The notes beneath the pieces were generated by a model that was not told the origin of the DNA, did not search any database, and was given only the letters and a program-made list of their open reading frames with translations. The position numbers and the translations under genes were made by a program. A stretch of 59,758 bases of DNA from F23-D06 sp963620035 (GTDB lineage Bacteria > Bacteroidota > Bacteroidia > Bacteroidales > WCHB1-69). Positions 27,070 to 35,304 of this stretch are shown in pieces (the first letter of the stretch is position 1; each line of letters opens with the position of its first letter). The stretch covers positions 1-59,758 of the forward strand of contig CAVEXN010000013.1 in the NCBI GenBank assembly GCA_963620035.1, read 5' to 3'.

Positions 27070-28452
27070 TTACAGTATCCCCAGTTTCGTCAGACCGAAG
27101 CGTACCAGCAGCGAGACGACAACAGGACAGGCGATATAAAAAAGCACGAAACGCAGAAACCGGCCGAAGCGGATGCCCGTATAGTAGAGAAAAAGCCCGA
27201 TGTCGGCCAACTTGTAGAGTGTGCCGGACAACGCAAACAACACCAGCACAAGATAGACGTTGCCAAAGGCAAAGAAGCCGATGCCGAAAGCCAGCAGGTT
27301 GAGCACAATGCCCAGCACGGAGAAGACCAGGTTGAGTTGCTGCTTCCCGATGATTACAAAGTTGCCCGACAGACAGGTGCTGCAGAACACGACAAGCTGG
27401 TAAAGACCGAGAATGGCAGCGAAACTTCCCGCCTGTTCCCATTGCGCCCCTAAGATGAATACAAACAGCGGCTCGCCGAAAATCATCAGCAGCGCGATGG
27501 GAATGATGGCCGTCTTGATGTTGGCGGTCAGTATTTTGTATGAAAATTCCCCGATAGGTTCGCCGGCATTGTAGCGGCTTGTCGCCTCTTGATAGTAAAC
27601 CCGGTTCACGGGGCTGGACAAGAAGCGGATTGGAATGCCCAAAATGCCCATACACATCGAATAGGAGCCGAGAACGGCACTTCCGAACAGCCGTTTGACG
27701 AGTTGGACGGGCAACTGTTGCGCCAACGTATCTACAATGTTGGCGGGACATTGGTACAGCGGAAATTTCTTGTGTTTCCGCAGCAGGTTGAGCATTGAAT
27801 AAGATTCTTCCAGTTTGCCCGAAAAGGGGTTGGTATGGCGGAGCATATGGAGGACAGCCAGCAATGCCGATAGCAGTTTGCCTAAAAAATATCCCCATAA
27901 GCCGCACCCCAGCAGTCCCAACAGAATGCTGACCGCCACATCGGCGCATACGCCGATGACGGGATTCCAGAACAGCACTCTGTACAATTTCAGACGGTTT
28001 GTATAGGCATAGCAGACGGCAGAGATGTTGGTGAGCACGATGTACAGCCACAGCATGATGCAGGCAACCTTGTAGTTGAGGCTTACTGTGAACAATTGGC
28101 GAACACCTGAAAGCAGCAAGGCGGCTGCCAGCAGCAGCGTTGACAACACGATGACCGAGAGTGCGGTGAGGCGGCAGAGTCCTTTGGCCTCATCCTCCAC
28201 CTTTGGAATCATAATGGCAGACATTAACCCTAAACATACCACTACGCCGAGTATGGCGGCATTGGAAACCAGGAACGAATAGTCACCTAAAATGTCAGGA
28301 GCGTAAATTCGGCTGATAAACGGAAGTGAAACAAACGTGATGACCTGGGACAGCACCACCCCTGCTGACAACGTCATAACACTCTTGACGAAAGAGTTGT
28401 TACGTACTTTGTCTCGCAAAACCGAAGCGAGATGTTTGATGCCGTTTGCCAT
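27070..28452 (-). CDS. oligosaccharide flippase family protein (Wzx/MATE-like)
   Basis: 460-residue polytopic membrane protein of the polysaccharide biosynthesis/MVF superfamily. It starts with a basic N-terminus and a helix containing VVLSQVITFVSLPFISRIYAPDILGDYSF (about 31-59), the usual first-helix pattern of Wzx flippases, and has 12-14 hydrophobic segments in all. It should move lipid-linked glycan across the inner membrane. No glycosyltransferase cluster surrounds it; the only sugar-nucleotide gene in the window is manC at 31127. Confidence 0.88.
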   Translation of the reverse strand: MANGIKHLASVLRDKVRNNSFVKSVMTLSAGVVLSQVITFVSLPFISRIYAPDILGDYSFLVSNAAILGVVVCLGLMSAIMIPKVEDEAKGLCRLTALSVIVLSTLLLAAALLLSGVRQLFTVSLNYKVACIMLWLYIVLTNISAVCYAYTNRLKLYRVLFWNPVIGVCADVAVSILLGLLGCGLWGYFLGKLLSALLAVLHMLRHTNPFSGKLEESYSMLNLLRKHKKFPLYQCPANIVDTLAQQLPVQLVKRLFGSAVLGSYSMCMGILGIPIRFLSSPVNRVYYQEATSRYNAGEPIGEFSYKILTANIKTAIIPIALLMIFGEPLFVFILGAQWEQAGSFAAILGLYQLVVFCSTCLSGNFVIIGKQQLNLVFSVLGIVLNLLAFGIGFFAFGNVYLVLVLFALSGTLYKLADIGLFLYYTGIRFGRFLRFVLFYIACPVVVSLLVRFGLTKLGIL

Positions 28453-28516
28453 TGACTTGTCTTTTCCTATGTTTATGCCAGCAAGATGTCATGCCTTTGC
28501 TGGCGTGAAAAGACCG

Positions 28517-28524
28517 CAAAGATA
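28517..28524 (-). promoter_or_regulatory. -7 box of the flippase gene
   Basis: Minus-strand TATCTTTG about 65 bases before the start. No clear -33. Confidence 0.4.
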
Positions 28525-28584
28525 CTATAAAATGAGCAAAAGCCACCTTTGGGAGGAAACCGTCAGGTCAAATTTTATAGGGGC

Positions 28585-28614
28585 TTGCAGGAATAGAAAA
28601 AAAATGTATTTTTG
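28585..28614 (+). promoter_or_regulatory. promoter of the CAT tRNA gene
   Basis: TTG (28585-28587), 19-base spacer and TATTTTTG (28607-28614), 29 bases before the tRNA 5' end. Confidence 0.65.
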
Positions 28615-28643
28615 CAGTCTCAAAATTGACAATGCAATTGTCG

Positions 28644-28717
28644 GGTCCCTTAGCTCAGTTGGTTAGAGCATCTGACTCATAATCAGAGGGTCCAAGGTTC
28701 GATACCTTGAGGGACCA
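28644..28717 (+). tRNA. tRNA with anticodon CAT (tRNA-Ile2 or elongator tRNA-Met)
   Basis: 74 bases that fold as a complete cloverleaf: acceptor GGTCCCT/AGGGACC with discriminator A, D arm GCTC/GAGC, anticodon stem TCTGA/TCAGA with loop CTCATAA, T arm CAAGG/CCTTG with loop TTCGATA. CCA is not encoded. The first pair is G-C, so it is not the initiator. C4-G69 and C5-G68 are features that the lysidine enzyme TilS reads in tRNA-Ile2, and the acceptor resembles E. coli Ile2 more than Met, so decoding of AUA after lysidine modification is plausible; software would often label it Met. Confidence 0.93.
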
Positions 28718-29034
28718 CAACGTTGGCCAAGCACTTGCAGAGATGTTTGTAAGTGTTTTTGACAGAATTTCCTTTACTTTTAAAAATGGTGTCGTTTATG
28801 GAATGGCCGGTGTAAAAATTGAGCAGGCAAAACAACGTTGTTCAGATGTATCGCAGGCTTGGCAAAATATACCGGAACGATTGCGGCAGAGGAAGCACCT
28901 TTGAAAAATCATCTTATATTCTTACCCACCCAACCTTTTTTCTATAAAATGATGAATGGTCTTGAGTATGTACAATTCATTTGCGATGCCCGGCAGAACG
29001 AGGTGGGCAATATTGTTTCAAAAAAAACGGTGTG
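28718..29034. other. 317-bp intergenic region after the tRNA
   Basis: Short plus-strand frames here (around 28707-28904 and 28838-29047) run through the tRNA 3' end or each other and have no recognisable content. No terminator hairpin is clear for the convergent tRNA and TonB receptor transcripts. Confidence 0.5.
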
Positions 29035-31116
29035 TCAGAAACTGTAACCTATCTTTAATCTCCATCCGAAACCCTGCATCGGGTAATTCCTGATTATCTC
29101 GTAATTTATGTTGGAAAGATTGAGCAGTTCTATTTTTATGTCAATCCTGGTGTCTTTTATGCCCGATTTTGACTTCAGTACTTCTATTTCGTGCCCTATC
29201 GTGATGCTGTGGTCGATGTAACCGTTCACGATGTTGCTCGGTATGTTTTCTCGCAGATAATACCGTTTCCCGCAAAGGATGATGTGGTAACCGACAGTAA
29301 ACCAGAGGGTCTGAAAACTCACGCTGGTTGTTCCGGACCATTCTGGCGTATAGGGAATCTGGTGGTTGTAGGTTTTGCTGCCCTTTTCGGTGCGGTCAAT
29401 GGCCTTTTGGTAGGTCGCATTGCCATTGAATCTGAAACAGTATCCTCTTGAAAATTGGTATTCCAAATTCATGTTCAATTCAGCGCCGGCAATCCAAACT
29501 TCACCGTAGTTGAGCATCGTCCAAGAGAAGAGGTTTCCCGCCGGGAATGCTACAATTTTGTCGTTCACGATGTTGAAGTAGTTGTCAAATGATGCCGACA
29601 ATGTTATTTTCTCGCTTGACAGACGCTGCTGTTTCAAGACGACTCCGATATTCCATTGATGTGTCTTTTCCGGCTCAAGTTCAAGGTTGCCGACTTCGCG
29701 ATAATAAAGGTCGTTGAAAGTGGGCATCCGGAAGATGTTCTTGTAAAAAGCCCGGAAAAAAAACAAACGCCCCGTTTGCACCGACGCACTCACGGATGGG
29801 GACAGATGTATGTAGTTCTTGCCGAGTTTTTTGCCCTGTGCCCGGTTGGTTACGGTTGTGAGCAGGACGTTTGTCGCAGCCGTGAAGATAGGGTTGCTTA
29901 TTTTGTGGGTCAACGCAGTCAAGGTGGTGAAACGTAACGGGTCTTTATAGTCTAAAGTGTTTGCTTTCAGTTGGTTGTAGAAAAAATCGTTAGAGAGTGC
30001 TACGGCAAAGTTTATCTTTCCTACCCGATCCTCATCATAGCCTACAGTCTGTGTGAAATATCCCTCAAATTGGCGGTAGCGGTTGTCCAATTCGCCGGCA
30101 TCGTTCAAATAAGCCGGGTCAAGGTATTTGGTGTAGTCGTAATTGTACTTGACCCCGGCAAGGTATTGCCAGTGTCCATCAAGAGCGTTGGTGTATTGAA
30201 CCTGTCCGAAGATGTTGCGGTTCCACAACTTCTGCGATGACTCCAGATTGTAGAATACGGTGGCGGAGGGCAGCCCGCGCTCCGAGTCGGAGCAATACCC
30301 TTTGATCGACAGGAATTGTCTGCGCCCGAGGGCAATGTTTATGTTCGCTTCCGCATTGATGGTCTGTATCTCCGAGTTTTGCCGCCGTTCTCTTGAAACG
30401 CTGTCCATATCGGTGCCATAGTGCAGCAGATAAGGATAGTTGCCGTCGGAGTGCGTATAATTCCCCGATATGTTCCAAAGCAGGTATCTGTCTTCCTGTT
30501 TCTTGCTCCGCAAAAGATGCTCAAAAAAGAATTGCGGCGAAACGAGCCCATACGCCCCCTCTGTGAGGGCTAACCTGAACGACACGGGACGCTCAGGTAT
30601 CGGGTGGTATGTTTTGATGTCTAAAAGATTGCTGTATGAAAAAGTCCGGGCGGGTTTCATAATGTCATTGTCAAGACCGGTAATCAGTTTGACGCTGCCG
30701 ATGCAGTCCATCGATATCTTCCCCAGGTCTATCTGCCCGGTTTGGCAGTCGGTGAGCGCGAAGTTGTCGTAAGCCACGCCCGTGTGTTGCGAACCGAGCC
30801 CGCGCACCGACACGGTCTTCATTCCGCCCGTACCGCCATAGTCTTTCACAACCACCCCCGACAGGTATTTGATGGCATCTGACAACTGGAGCGTGGGCAG
30901 TTCGCGCAATTGCATTGTGGTGAGCGTCTGCACTGCCGCCGGGCTTGTCTCCGTTTTGAAAAACCACCCGCCGATGTTGACCTCATCAAGCATCCTCACC
31001 TTTGTGCTGTCCCCTTGTTGCGCCTTCACCGGAGCCGCAATTATACCAAAAAGGAAAAACAGACTGATTGTCAACAGTTTGTTCGCCCTATGAAAATATG
31101 TAGGTAGTCTTATCAC
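29035..31116 (-). CDS. TonB-dependent receptor without N-terminal regulatory domain
   Basis: 693-residue outer-membrane receptor. A signal peptide (about 1-32, ending APVKAQ) is followed directly by the plug domain (about 45-150, with AVQTLTTMQLRELPTLQLSDA and SVRGLGSQHTGVAYDNFALTD), then a 22-strand-type barrel ending WRLKIGYSF. It lacks the CarboxypepD_reg domain of the receptor at 196-2604. It starts 10 bases after manC, so it is probably the last gene of the mrp-thyA-pgk-manC operon, an unusual place for a transporter. BtuB/FepA-like in layout; the ligand is unknown. Confidence 0.9.
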   Translation of the reverse strand: MIRLPTYFHRANKLLTISLFFLFGIIAAPVKAQQGDSTKVRMLDEVNIGGWFFKTETSPAAVQTLTTMQLRELPTLQLSDAIKYLSGVVVKDYGGTGGMKTVSVRGLGSQHTGVAYDNFALTDCQTGQIDLGKISMDCIGSVKLITGLDNDIMKPARTFSYSNLLDIKTYHPIPERPVSFRLALTEGAYGLVSPQFFFEHLLRSKKQEDRYLLWNISGNYTHSDGNYPYLLHYGTDMDSVSRERRQNSEIQTINAEANINIALGRRQFLSIKGYCSDSERGLPSATVFYNLESSQKLWNRNIFGQVQYTNALDGHWQYLAGVKYNYDYTKYLDPAYLNDAGELDNRYRQFEGYFTQTVGYDEDRVGKINFAVALSNDFFYNQLKANTLDYKDPLRFTTLTALTHKISNPIFTAATNVLLTTVTNRAQGKKLGKNYIHLSPSVSASVQTGRLFFFRAFYKNIFRMPTFNDLYYREVGNLELEPEKTHQWNIGVVLKQQRLSSEKITLSASFDNYFNIVNDKIVAFPAGNLFSWTMLNYGEVWIAGAELNMNLEYQFSRGYCFRFNGNATYQKAIDRTEKGSKTYNHQIPYTPEWSGTTSVSFQTLWFTVGYHIILCGKRYYLRENIPSNIVNGYIDHSITIGHEIEVLKSKSGIKDTRIDIKIELLNLSNINYEIIRNYPMQGFGWRLKIGYSF

Positions 31117-31126
31117 AAGGAAAAGA

Positions 31127-32221
31127 CTAAATGTACTTGTTCCCGAAATCCACTTGCACGTCAGCGACGTACTGGCGGATTTGCTGCTCGTCAGATTTCC
31201 GGCAGATCAGCAGGATGTTGTCGTTCTCTACAACGATATAGTCCTCAAGACCTTGCAGAACGACAACCTTATCTTTGGGTACGTTTACAATACAGTTGGA
31301 GGTTTCGTAAGCCTTGACGTGGTTCCCAGAGATGACGTTCTGTTTGCTGTCTTTCTTGCGCAGGTTGTAGAGAGAACCCCACGTGCCGAGGTCTGACCAG
31401 CCGAAGTCTGCGGCATATACTTTCACGTTGCGTGCTTTTTCCATAATGCCGTAGTCAATAGAGATGTTCTTGCATACTTGGTAAATATGGTCAATGAACT
31501 CCTGTTCTTTCGCTGTGTTGTATAGACCGTCGCCCTGTTTGAACAGGTTGGACACGTCGGGAAGAAAACGGTCAAAAGCCTTTTCGATGGAAGAGAGCGA
31601 CCACATGAATATGCCGGCGTTCCAAAGAAAATCGCCGCTTTCGATGAAATGGCGGGCCATTTCAAGTTCGGGCTTTTCGGTGAACGTTTTCACGGCGAAG
31701 ATGGCGTTGTTCTTGTCGTATCGTTTGTCTTCGTCATACTGGATGTATCCGTATCCGGTGTTGGGCGAAGAGGGGCGTATGCCGATGGTGAGCAGCCAGT
31801 CGTTGTCGCTCACGGCGGCAAGTCCCTGTTCAATGACGTTCACAAAAGTGTTCTCGTCGAGGATGACATGGTCGGAGGGTGCAACGACAATCACGGCGTC
31901 CGGATTCCGGCTTTTGATTTTCTGGTTGGCATATTCGATGCAAGGTGCCGTGTTGCGGCGGTAGGGCTCCAATATGACCTGCTCTTCCGAGATGTCAGGC
32001 AACTGACGCATAGTCAGTTCTTTGTTCTGTTTGTTGGTGACGATGTAGATGTTCTCCTTGAGGCAGATTCTGGCAAAACGGTTGAATGTTTTTTGTATCA
32101 AGGTTTTGCCCTCCCCTAAGATGTCAAGGAACTGTTTGGGGGTTTTGCTGTTGCTCATAGGCCAGAAGCGTGCGCCCACACCTCCGGCCATGATGACACA
32201 ATAATAGTTCGGGTTGATCAT
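31127..32221 (-). CDS. manC: mannose-1-phosphate guanylyltransferase
   Basis: Makes GDP-mannose from mannose-1-phosphate and GTP for capsule, O-glycan or fucose synthesis. 364 residues: only the nucleotidyltransferase domain, without the isomerase half found in bifunctional ManC/AlgA proteins. The pyrophosphorylase signature VIMAGGVGARFWPMSNSKTPKQF (about 9-31) and the substrate loop VVAPSDHVI (about 110-118) are clear, as is FTEKPELEMA near 177. Twenty-five bases after pgk in a tight operon. Confidence 0.94.
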   Translation of the reverse strand: MINPNYYCVIMAGGVGARFWPMSNSKTPKQFLDILGEGKTLIQKTFNRFARICLKENIYIVTNKQNKELTMRQLPDISEEQVILEPYRRNTAPCIEYANQKIKSRNPDAVIVVAPSDHVILDENTFVNVIEQGLAAVSDNDWLLTIGIRPSSPNTGYGYIQYDEDKRYDKNNAIFAVKTFTEKPELEMARHFIESGDFLWNAGIFMWSLSSIEKAFDRFLPDVSNLFKQGDGLYNTAKEQEFIDHIYQVCKNISIDYGIMEKARNVKVYAADFGWSDLGTWGSLYNLRKKDSKQNVISGNHVKAYETSNCIVNVPKDKVVVLQGLEDYIVVENDNILLICRKSDEQQIRQYVADVQVDFGNKYI

Positions 32222-32246
32222 AGCGTATTATTTTACATGGGTTCGG

Positions 32247-33440
32247 TCAGTTTTCGTTCAGGGCTTTGATTCCGGGCAGTTCTTTTCCCTCCAGGTATTC
32301 CAACATGGCGCCGCCGCCGGTGCTGATGTAGGAGATGTAGTCGGCAAGGTCATACTTGTTGATGGCGGCAATGGAGTCGCCGCCGCCGATTACGGAGTAT
32401 GCGCCTGCCAACGTAGAAGCGGCCACGCTCACGGCCACCGCCTTGGTGCCATTGCTGAACTTGTCGATTTCGAACACGCCGACAGGCCCGTTCCAAAGGA
32501 TGGTTTTGGAATCCTTGATGACCTGTGCGATGCTGCGGCAGGTTTTGGGACCGATGTCCAGCGCTTCCCAGCCATCGGGGATGTTGTTGTCCTCGGTGGT
32601 GATCACTTGTGCGTCTTCGCCGAACTTGTCGCCGCAGACGCTGTCAAGCCTGCAATAGAACCGGGTACCGGAGGCTTCTATCTTCTGCAGGATTTCTTTT
32701 GCAACGGGCAACATTTCGGGCTCAAACAGAGAGTTGCCGATTTTGTAGCCCATAGCAGCCAGAAAAGTGTAACTCAAACCGCCACCTACGATGAGATTGT
32801 CCACTTTCGTCATCAGGTTGGTGAGGATATTGATTTTTGTCGATACTTTCGAACCTCCGATGATGGCGGTGAACGGGCGTTCCTGTCCATTGAGCACTTT
32901 CTCCAAACTCCTCACCTCGTTATACAGCAAATATCCGGCGAATGCCTTGCCAGGAAATTCTTGTACAATGGTGGCGGTAGAGGCATGGGCGCGGTGGGCG
33001 GTGCCGAAAGCGTCGTTTACATACACATCGCCGAGACGTGCGATGGCTTTGGCAAACATAGGGTCACCCTTCTCTTCTTCCGCATGAAATCTGAGATTCT
33101 CCAGCAATGCGATAGAGCCAGGCTTCAGGCCGCTGATGGTTTCTTCTGTTTTGCCGTCCAACACGTCACCGGCAAAAACTACCTCTTGCCCCAGGATTTC
33201 TGACACCGCTTTCACGATGTGGCGCAAGGAGTATTTGTCGTTCACCTCCCCTTTAGGGCGTCCTAAATGCGACATCAGGATTACGGTGCCGCCGTCGCGC
33301 AGGATCTTGCAGATGGTCTCTTTTGTACGCACGATGCGCGTGCAGTCCGCCACGTTGAACTGTTCGTCCAAGGGTACGTTGTAGTCCACGCGGACGAGAA
33401 CTTTCAGGTTGTTGAAGTTGAATTGGTCTATAGATTTCAT
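32247..33440 (-). CDS. pgk: phosphoglycerate kinase
   Basis: Glycolytic enzyme that transfers phosphate from 1,3-bisphosphoglycerate to ADP. 397 residues, standard length. N-terminal signature VLVRVDYNVPLDEQFNVADCTRI (about 14-36), MSHLGRPKG near 55-63, the hinge region with AIIGGSKVSTKINIL (about 189-203) and the C-terminal nucleotide site WNGPVGVFEIDKF (about 313-325) with GGGDSIAA (about 350-357) are all intact. Sits 32 bases after thyA. Confidence 0.97.
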   Translation of the reverse strand: MKSIDQFNFNNLKVLVRVDYNVPLDEQFNVADCTRIVRTKETICKILRDGGTVILMSHLGRPKGEVNDKYSLRHIVKAVSEILGQEVVFAGDVLDGKTEETISGLKPGSIALLENLRFHAEEEKGDPMFAKAIARLGDVYVNDAFGTAHRAHASTATIVQEFPGKAFAGYLLYNEVRSLEKVLNGQERPFTAIIGGSKVSTKINILTNLMTKVDNLIVGGGLSYTFLAAMGYKIGNSLFEPEMLPVAKEILQKIEASGTRFYCRLDSVCGDKFGEDAQVITTEDNNIPDGWEALDIGPKTCRSIAQVIKDSKTILWNGPVGVFEIDKFSNGTKAVAVSVAASTLAGAYSVIGGGDSIAAINKYDLADYISYISTGGGAMLEYLEGKELPGIKALNEN

Positions 33441-33472
33441 AATAACAGGTTTTTGTTTTTGCTTGTGAAATA

Positions 33473-34267
33473 TTAAACAGACACATCGGCTTTGATGTGC
33501 GGGTGGGGGTCATAGCCCGTCAGTTGGAAGTCTTCGTAATGGAATTTGAAAATGTCGTTGACGGCGGGGTTGAGAGTCATGACCGGCAGTTCTCTTGGCT
33601 CGCGCGTGAGTTGAAGCCGGGCTTGGTCAAGGTGGTTGTTGTAGAGGTGTGCATCGCCTAAGGTATGCACAAAGGTGCCGGGCTTTAGACCGCAAACTTG
33701 TGCCGTCATCAGCAGCAGGAGGGCGTAAGAGGCAATGTTGAACGGTACGCCCAAGAACACGTCGGCACTGCGCTGGTAGAGTTGCATCGAGAGTTTCCCG
33801 TCGTTGACATAAAACTGAAAAAGCACGTGGCACGGCGGTAACGCCATTTGGTCAATTTCGCCCACATTCCAGGCACAAACGATATGCCGACGGGAGTCAG
33901 GATTGTGTTTTATCTGATCTGTCACCTGACTGATTTGGTCAATGTATTTTCCGTCAGTGCGTTGCCACGAGCGCCATTGCTTTCCGTAAATCGGTCCGAG
34001 GTCGCCGGTGGCATCCGCCCATTCGTCCCAGATGGAGACACCGTTTTCGTTCAAAAAGCGGATGTTCGTGTCGCCATTCAAGAACCAAAGCAGTTCATAG
34101 ATGATGGAGCGTAAGTGCAGTTTCTTGGTGGTGAGCAGCGGAAAACCGTCGGCCAAGTCAAACCGCATTTGGTGTCCGAAGATACTGAGGGTGCCTGTTC
34201 CCGTGCGGTCAGACTTGTCCGTTCCCTTTTCGAGGATGGTGCGGAGAAGGTCAAGGTATTGGCGCAT
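33473..34267 (-). CDS. thyA: thymidylate synthase
   Basis: Converts dUMP and methylene-tetrahydrofolate to dTMP. 264 residues, the size of E. coli ThyA. DRTGTGTLSIFG near residue 20, the catalytic cysteine in ALPPCHVLFQFYV (about 142-154), and the dUMP-binding RSADVFLGVPFNIASYA are present. folA, its frequent partner, is not adjacent; pgk follows and mrp precedes it by 20 bases. Confidence 0.97.
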   Translation of the reverse strand: MRQYLDLLRTILEKGTDKSDRTGTGTLSIFGHQMRFDLADGFPLLTTKKLHLRSIIYELLWFLNGDTNIRFLNENGVSIWDEWADATGDLGPIYGKQWRSWQRTDGKYIDQISQVTDQIKHNPDSRRHIVCAWNVGEIDQMALPPCHVLFQFYVNDGKLSMQLYQRSADVFLGVPFNIASYALLLLMTAQVCGLKPGTFVHTLGDAHLYNNHLDQARLQLTREPRELPVMTLNPAVNDIFKFHYEDFQLTGYDPHPHIKADVSV

Positions 34268-34287
34268 AATTGTTAGATGACAATCGG

Positions 34288-35115
34288 TTAAACGTTAGCC
34301 GGGAGACTTTCGAGGGTGTCAATCACGGGGGCAAGGTCCGGGACTTCAGCTTTTTCTATTTCGCCGTTGTCTGCCAGATTGGCCAATGTGGGCTCAATCG
34401 GCATCTGTGCCAGCAGTTTGAGATGGAATTCTTTGGCCACCTCTTCGGCATGGCTCTTCCCGAAAACCTCTATTTTCTCGCCGCAGTGCGGACAGCGTGC
34501 ATAGCTGTAGTTTTCCACCAGTCCAAGAATCGGGATGTTCATCATGCCGGCCATGTTCACGGCTTTGCTTACGATGAGCGAAACCAGGTCTTGTGGAGAG
34601 GTGACCATAATGATGCCGTCTAAGGCGATGCTCTGGAATACCGTGAGCGGCACATCGCCCGTGCCGGGAGGCATGTCAACTAAAAGGAAGTCGATGTTGT
34701 CCCAGATCACCTCGGTCCAGAACTGCTTCACCATGCCGGCGACTAACGGGCCGCGCCATATTACCGGCGTTTTCTCGTCGTGTGTGAGCAGGTTGGCCGA
34801 CATTACATAGATGCCGCTACCGGTCTCCACGGGCAAGATGCCCTCCTCGCTGCCTTGCACGAGCGTGTGCAGATTGAACATTTTGGGGATGGACGGTCCA
34901 GTGATGTCGGCATCTAAAATGCCGACGCGATAGCCCTTGCGCTTGAGCATAACCGCCAGCAACGAGGTGATGGAACTCTTGCCTACGCCGCCTTTCCCGC
35001 TAACAATGCCGACAACTTTCTTGATGTTGCTTTTTGGGTTCGGCTTTTCCATGAGATCTTTCTGTTCGCAGCTTTGTTGACCGCAACTGCCGCAATCATG
35101 ATTACATTCTGCCAT
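34288..35115 (-). CDS. Mrp/NBP35-family Fe-S cluster carrier ATPase
   Basis: 275-residue P-loop ATPase of the Mrp/ApbC/Nbp35 family, which hands Fe-S clusters to client proteins. The deviant Walker A GKGGVGKSS is at about 40-48, followed by GILDADITGPSIPKMF and, later, VDMPPGTGDVPLT (about 146-158). The C-terminal CxxC (CPHCGEKIEVFG, near 209) that binds the bridging cluster is present. In addition the extreme N-terminus has four cysteines (residues 4, 8, 11 and 16), reminiscent of the N-terminal cluster site of eukaryotic Nbp35. It lacks the DUF59 domain often fused in bacterial Mrp. First gene of the mrp-thyA-pgk-manC operon. Confidence 0.9.
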   Translation of the reverse strand: MAECNHDCGSCGQQSCEQKDLMEKPNPKSNIKKVVGIVSGKGGVGKSSITSLLAVMLKRKGYRVGILDADITGPSIPKMFNLHTLVQGSEEGILPVETGSGIYVMSANLLTHDEKTPVIWRGPLVAGMVKQFWTEVIWDNIDFLLVDMPPGTGDVPLTVFQSIALDGIIMVTSPQDLVSLIVSKAVNMAGMMNIPILGLVENYSYARCPHCGEKIEVFGKSHAEEVAKEFHLKLLAQMPIEPTLANLADNGEIEKAEVPDLAPVIDTLESLPANV

Positions 35116-35138
35116 ATTCTTGTATCTGTTTTTTTAGG

Positions 35139-35161
35139 TTTCCCTTGTCTTTAAAGGGAAA
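35139..35161. repeat. short inverted repeat in the mrp leader
   Basis: TTTCCCTT ... AAAGGGAAA imperfect palindrome between the -7 box and the mrp start codon. Could form a small hairpin in the 5' leader; no known regulator site recognised. Confidence 0.35.
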
Positions 35162-35182
35162 TGACTGTTGTTTTTCAAACGG

Positions 35183-35190
35183 CAAAGATA
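35183..35190 (-). promoter_or_regulatory. -7 box of the mrp operon
   Basis: Minus-strand TATCTTTG about 68 bases before the mrp start. No matching -33 element. Confidence 0.45.
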
Positions 35191-35239
35191 CAACAATCTG
35201 ACGTTCCCTAATCTCTCCTTTTACTGAATGCCCGGAATA

Positions 35240-35276
35240 CAAAAGAGGCTGCATCTTTATGACGCAGCCTCTTTTG
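35240..35276 (-). terminator. terminator after the T9SS cargo gene
   Basis: 13-bp perfect arms (35240-35252 / 35264-35276) with an 11-base loop, and an A/T-rich stem base that supplies the U run in both directions. It begins about 28 bases past the minus-strand stop at 35305. Confidence 0.8.
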
Positions 35277-35304
35277 CGAGTGTGTTGTTATCTGATCTGT
35301 AAGA

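Noticed and set aside
26651..28051. 466-codon minus-strand frame
   Set aside because: Overlaps DUF308 on the opposite strand and the flippase in another frame; the sequence has no recognisable domain.
28707..29047. Two short plus-strand frames after the tRNA
   Set aside because: They overlap the tRNA or each other, are short, and have no promoter or family signal.
32214..33203. 329-codon plus-strand frame
   Set aside because: Antisense shadow of pgk.
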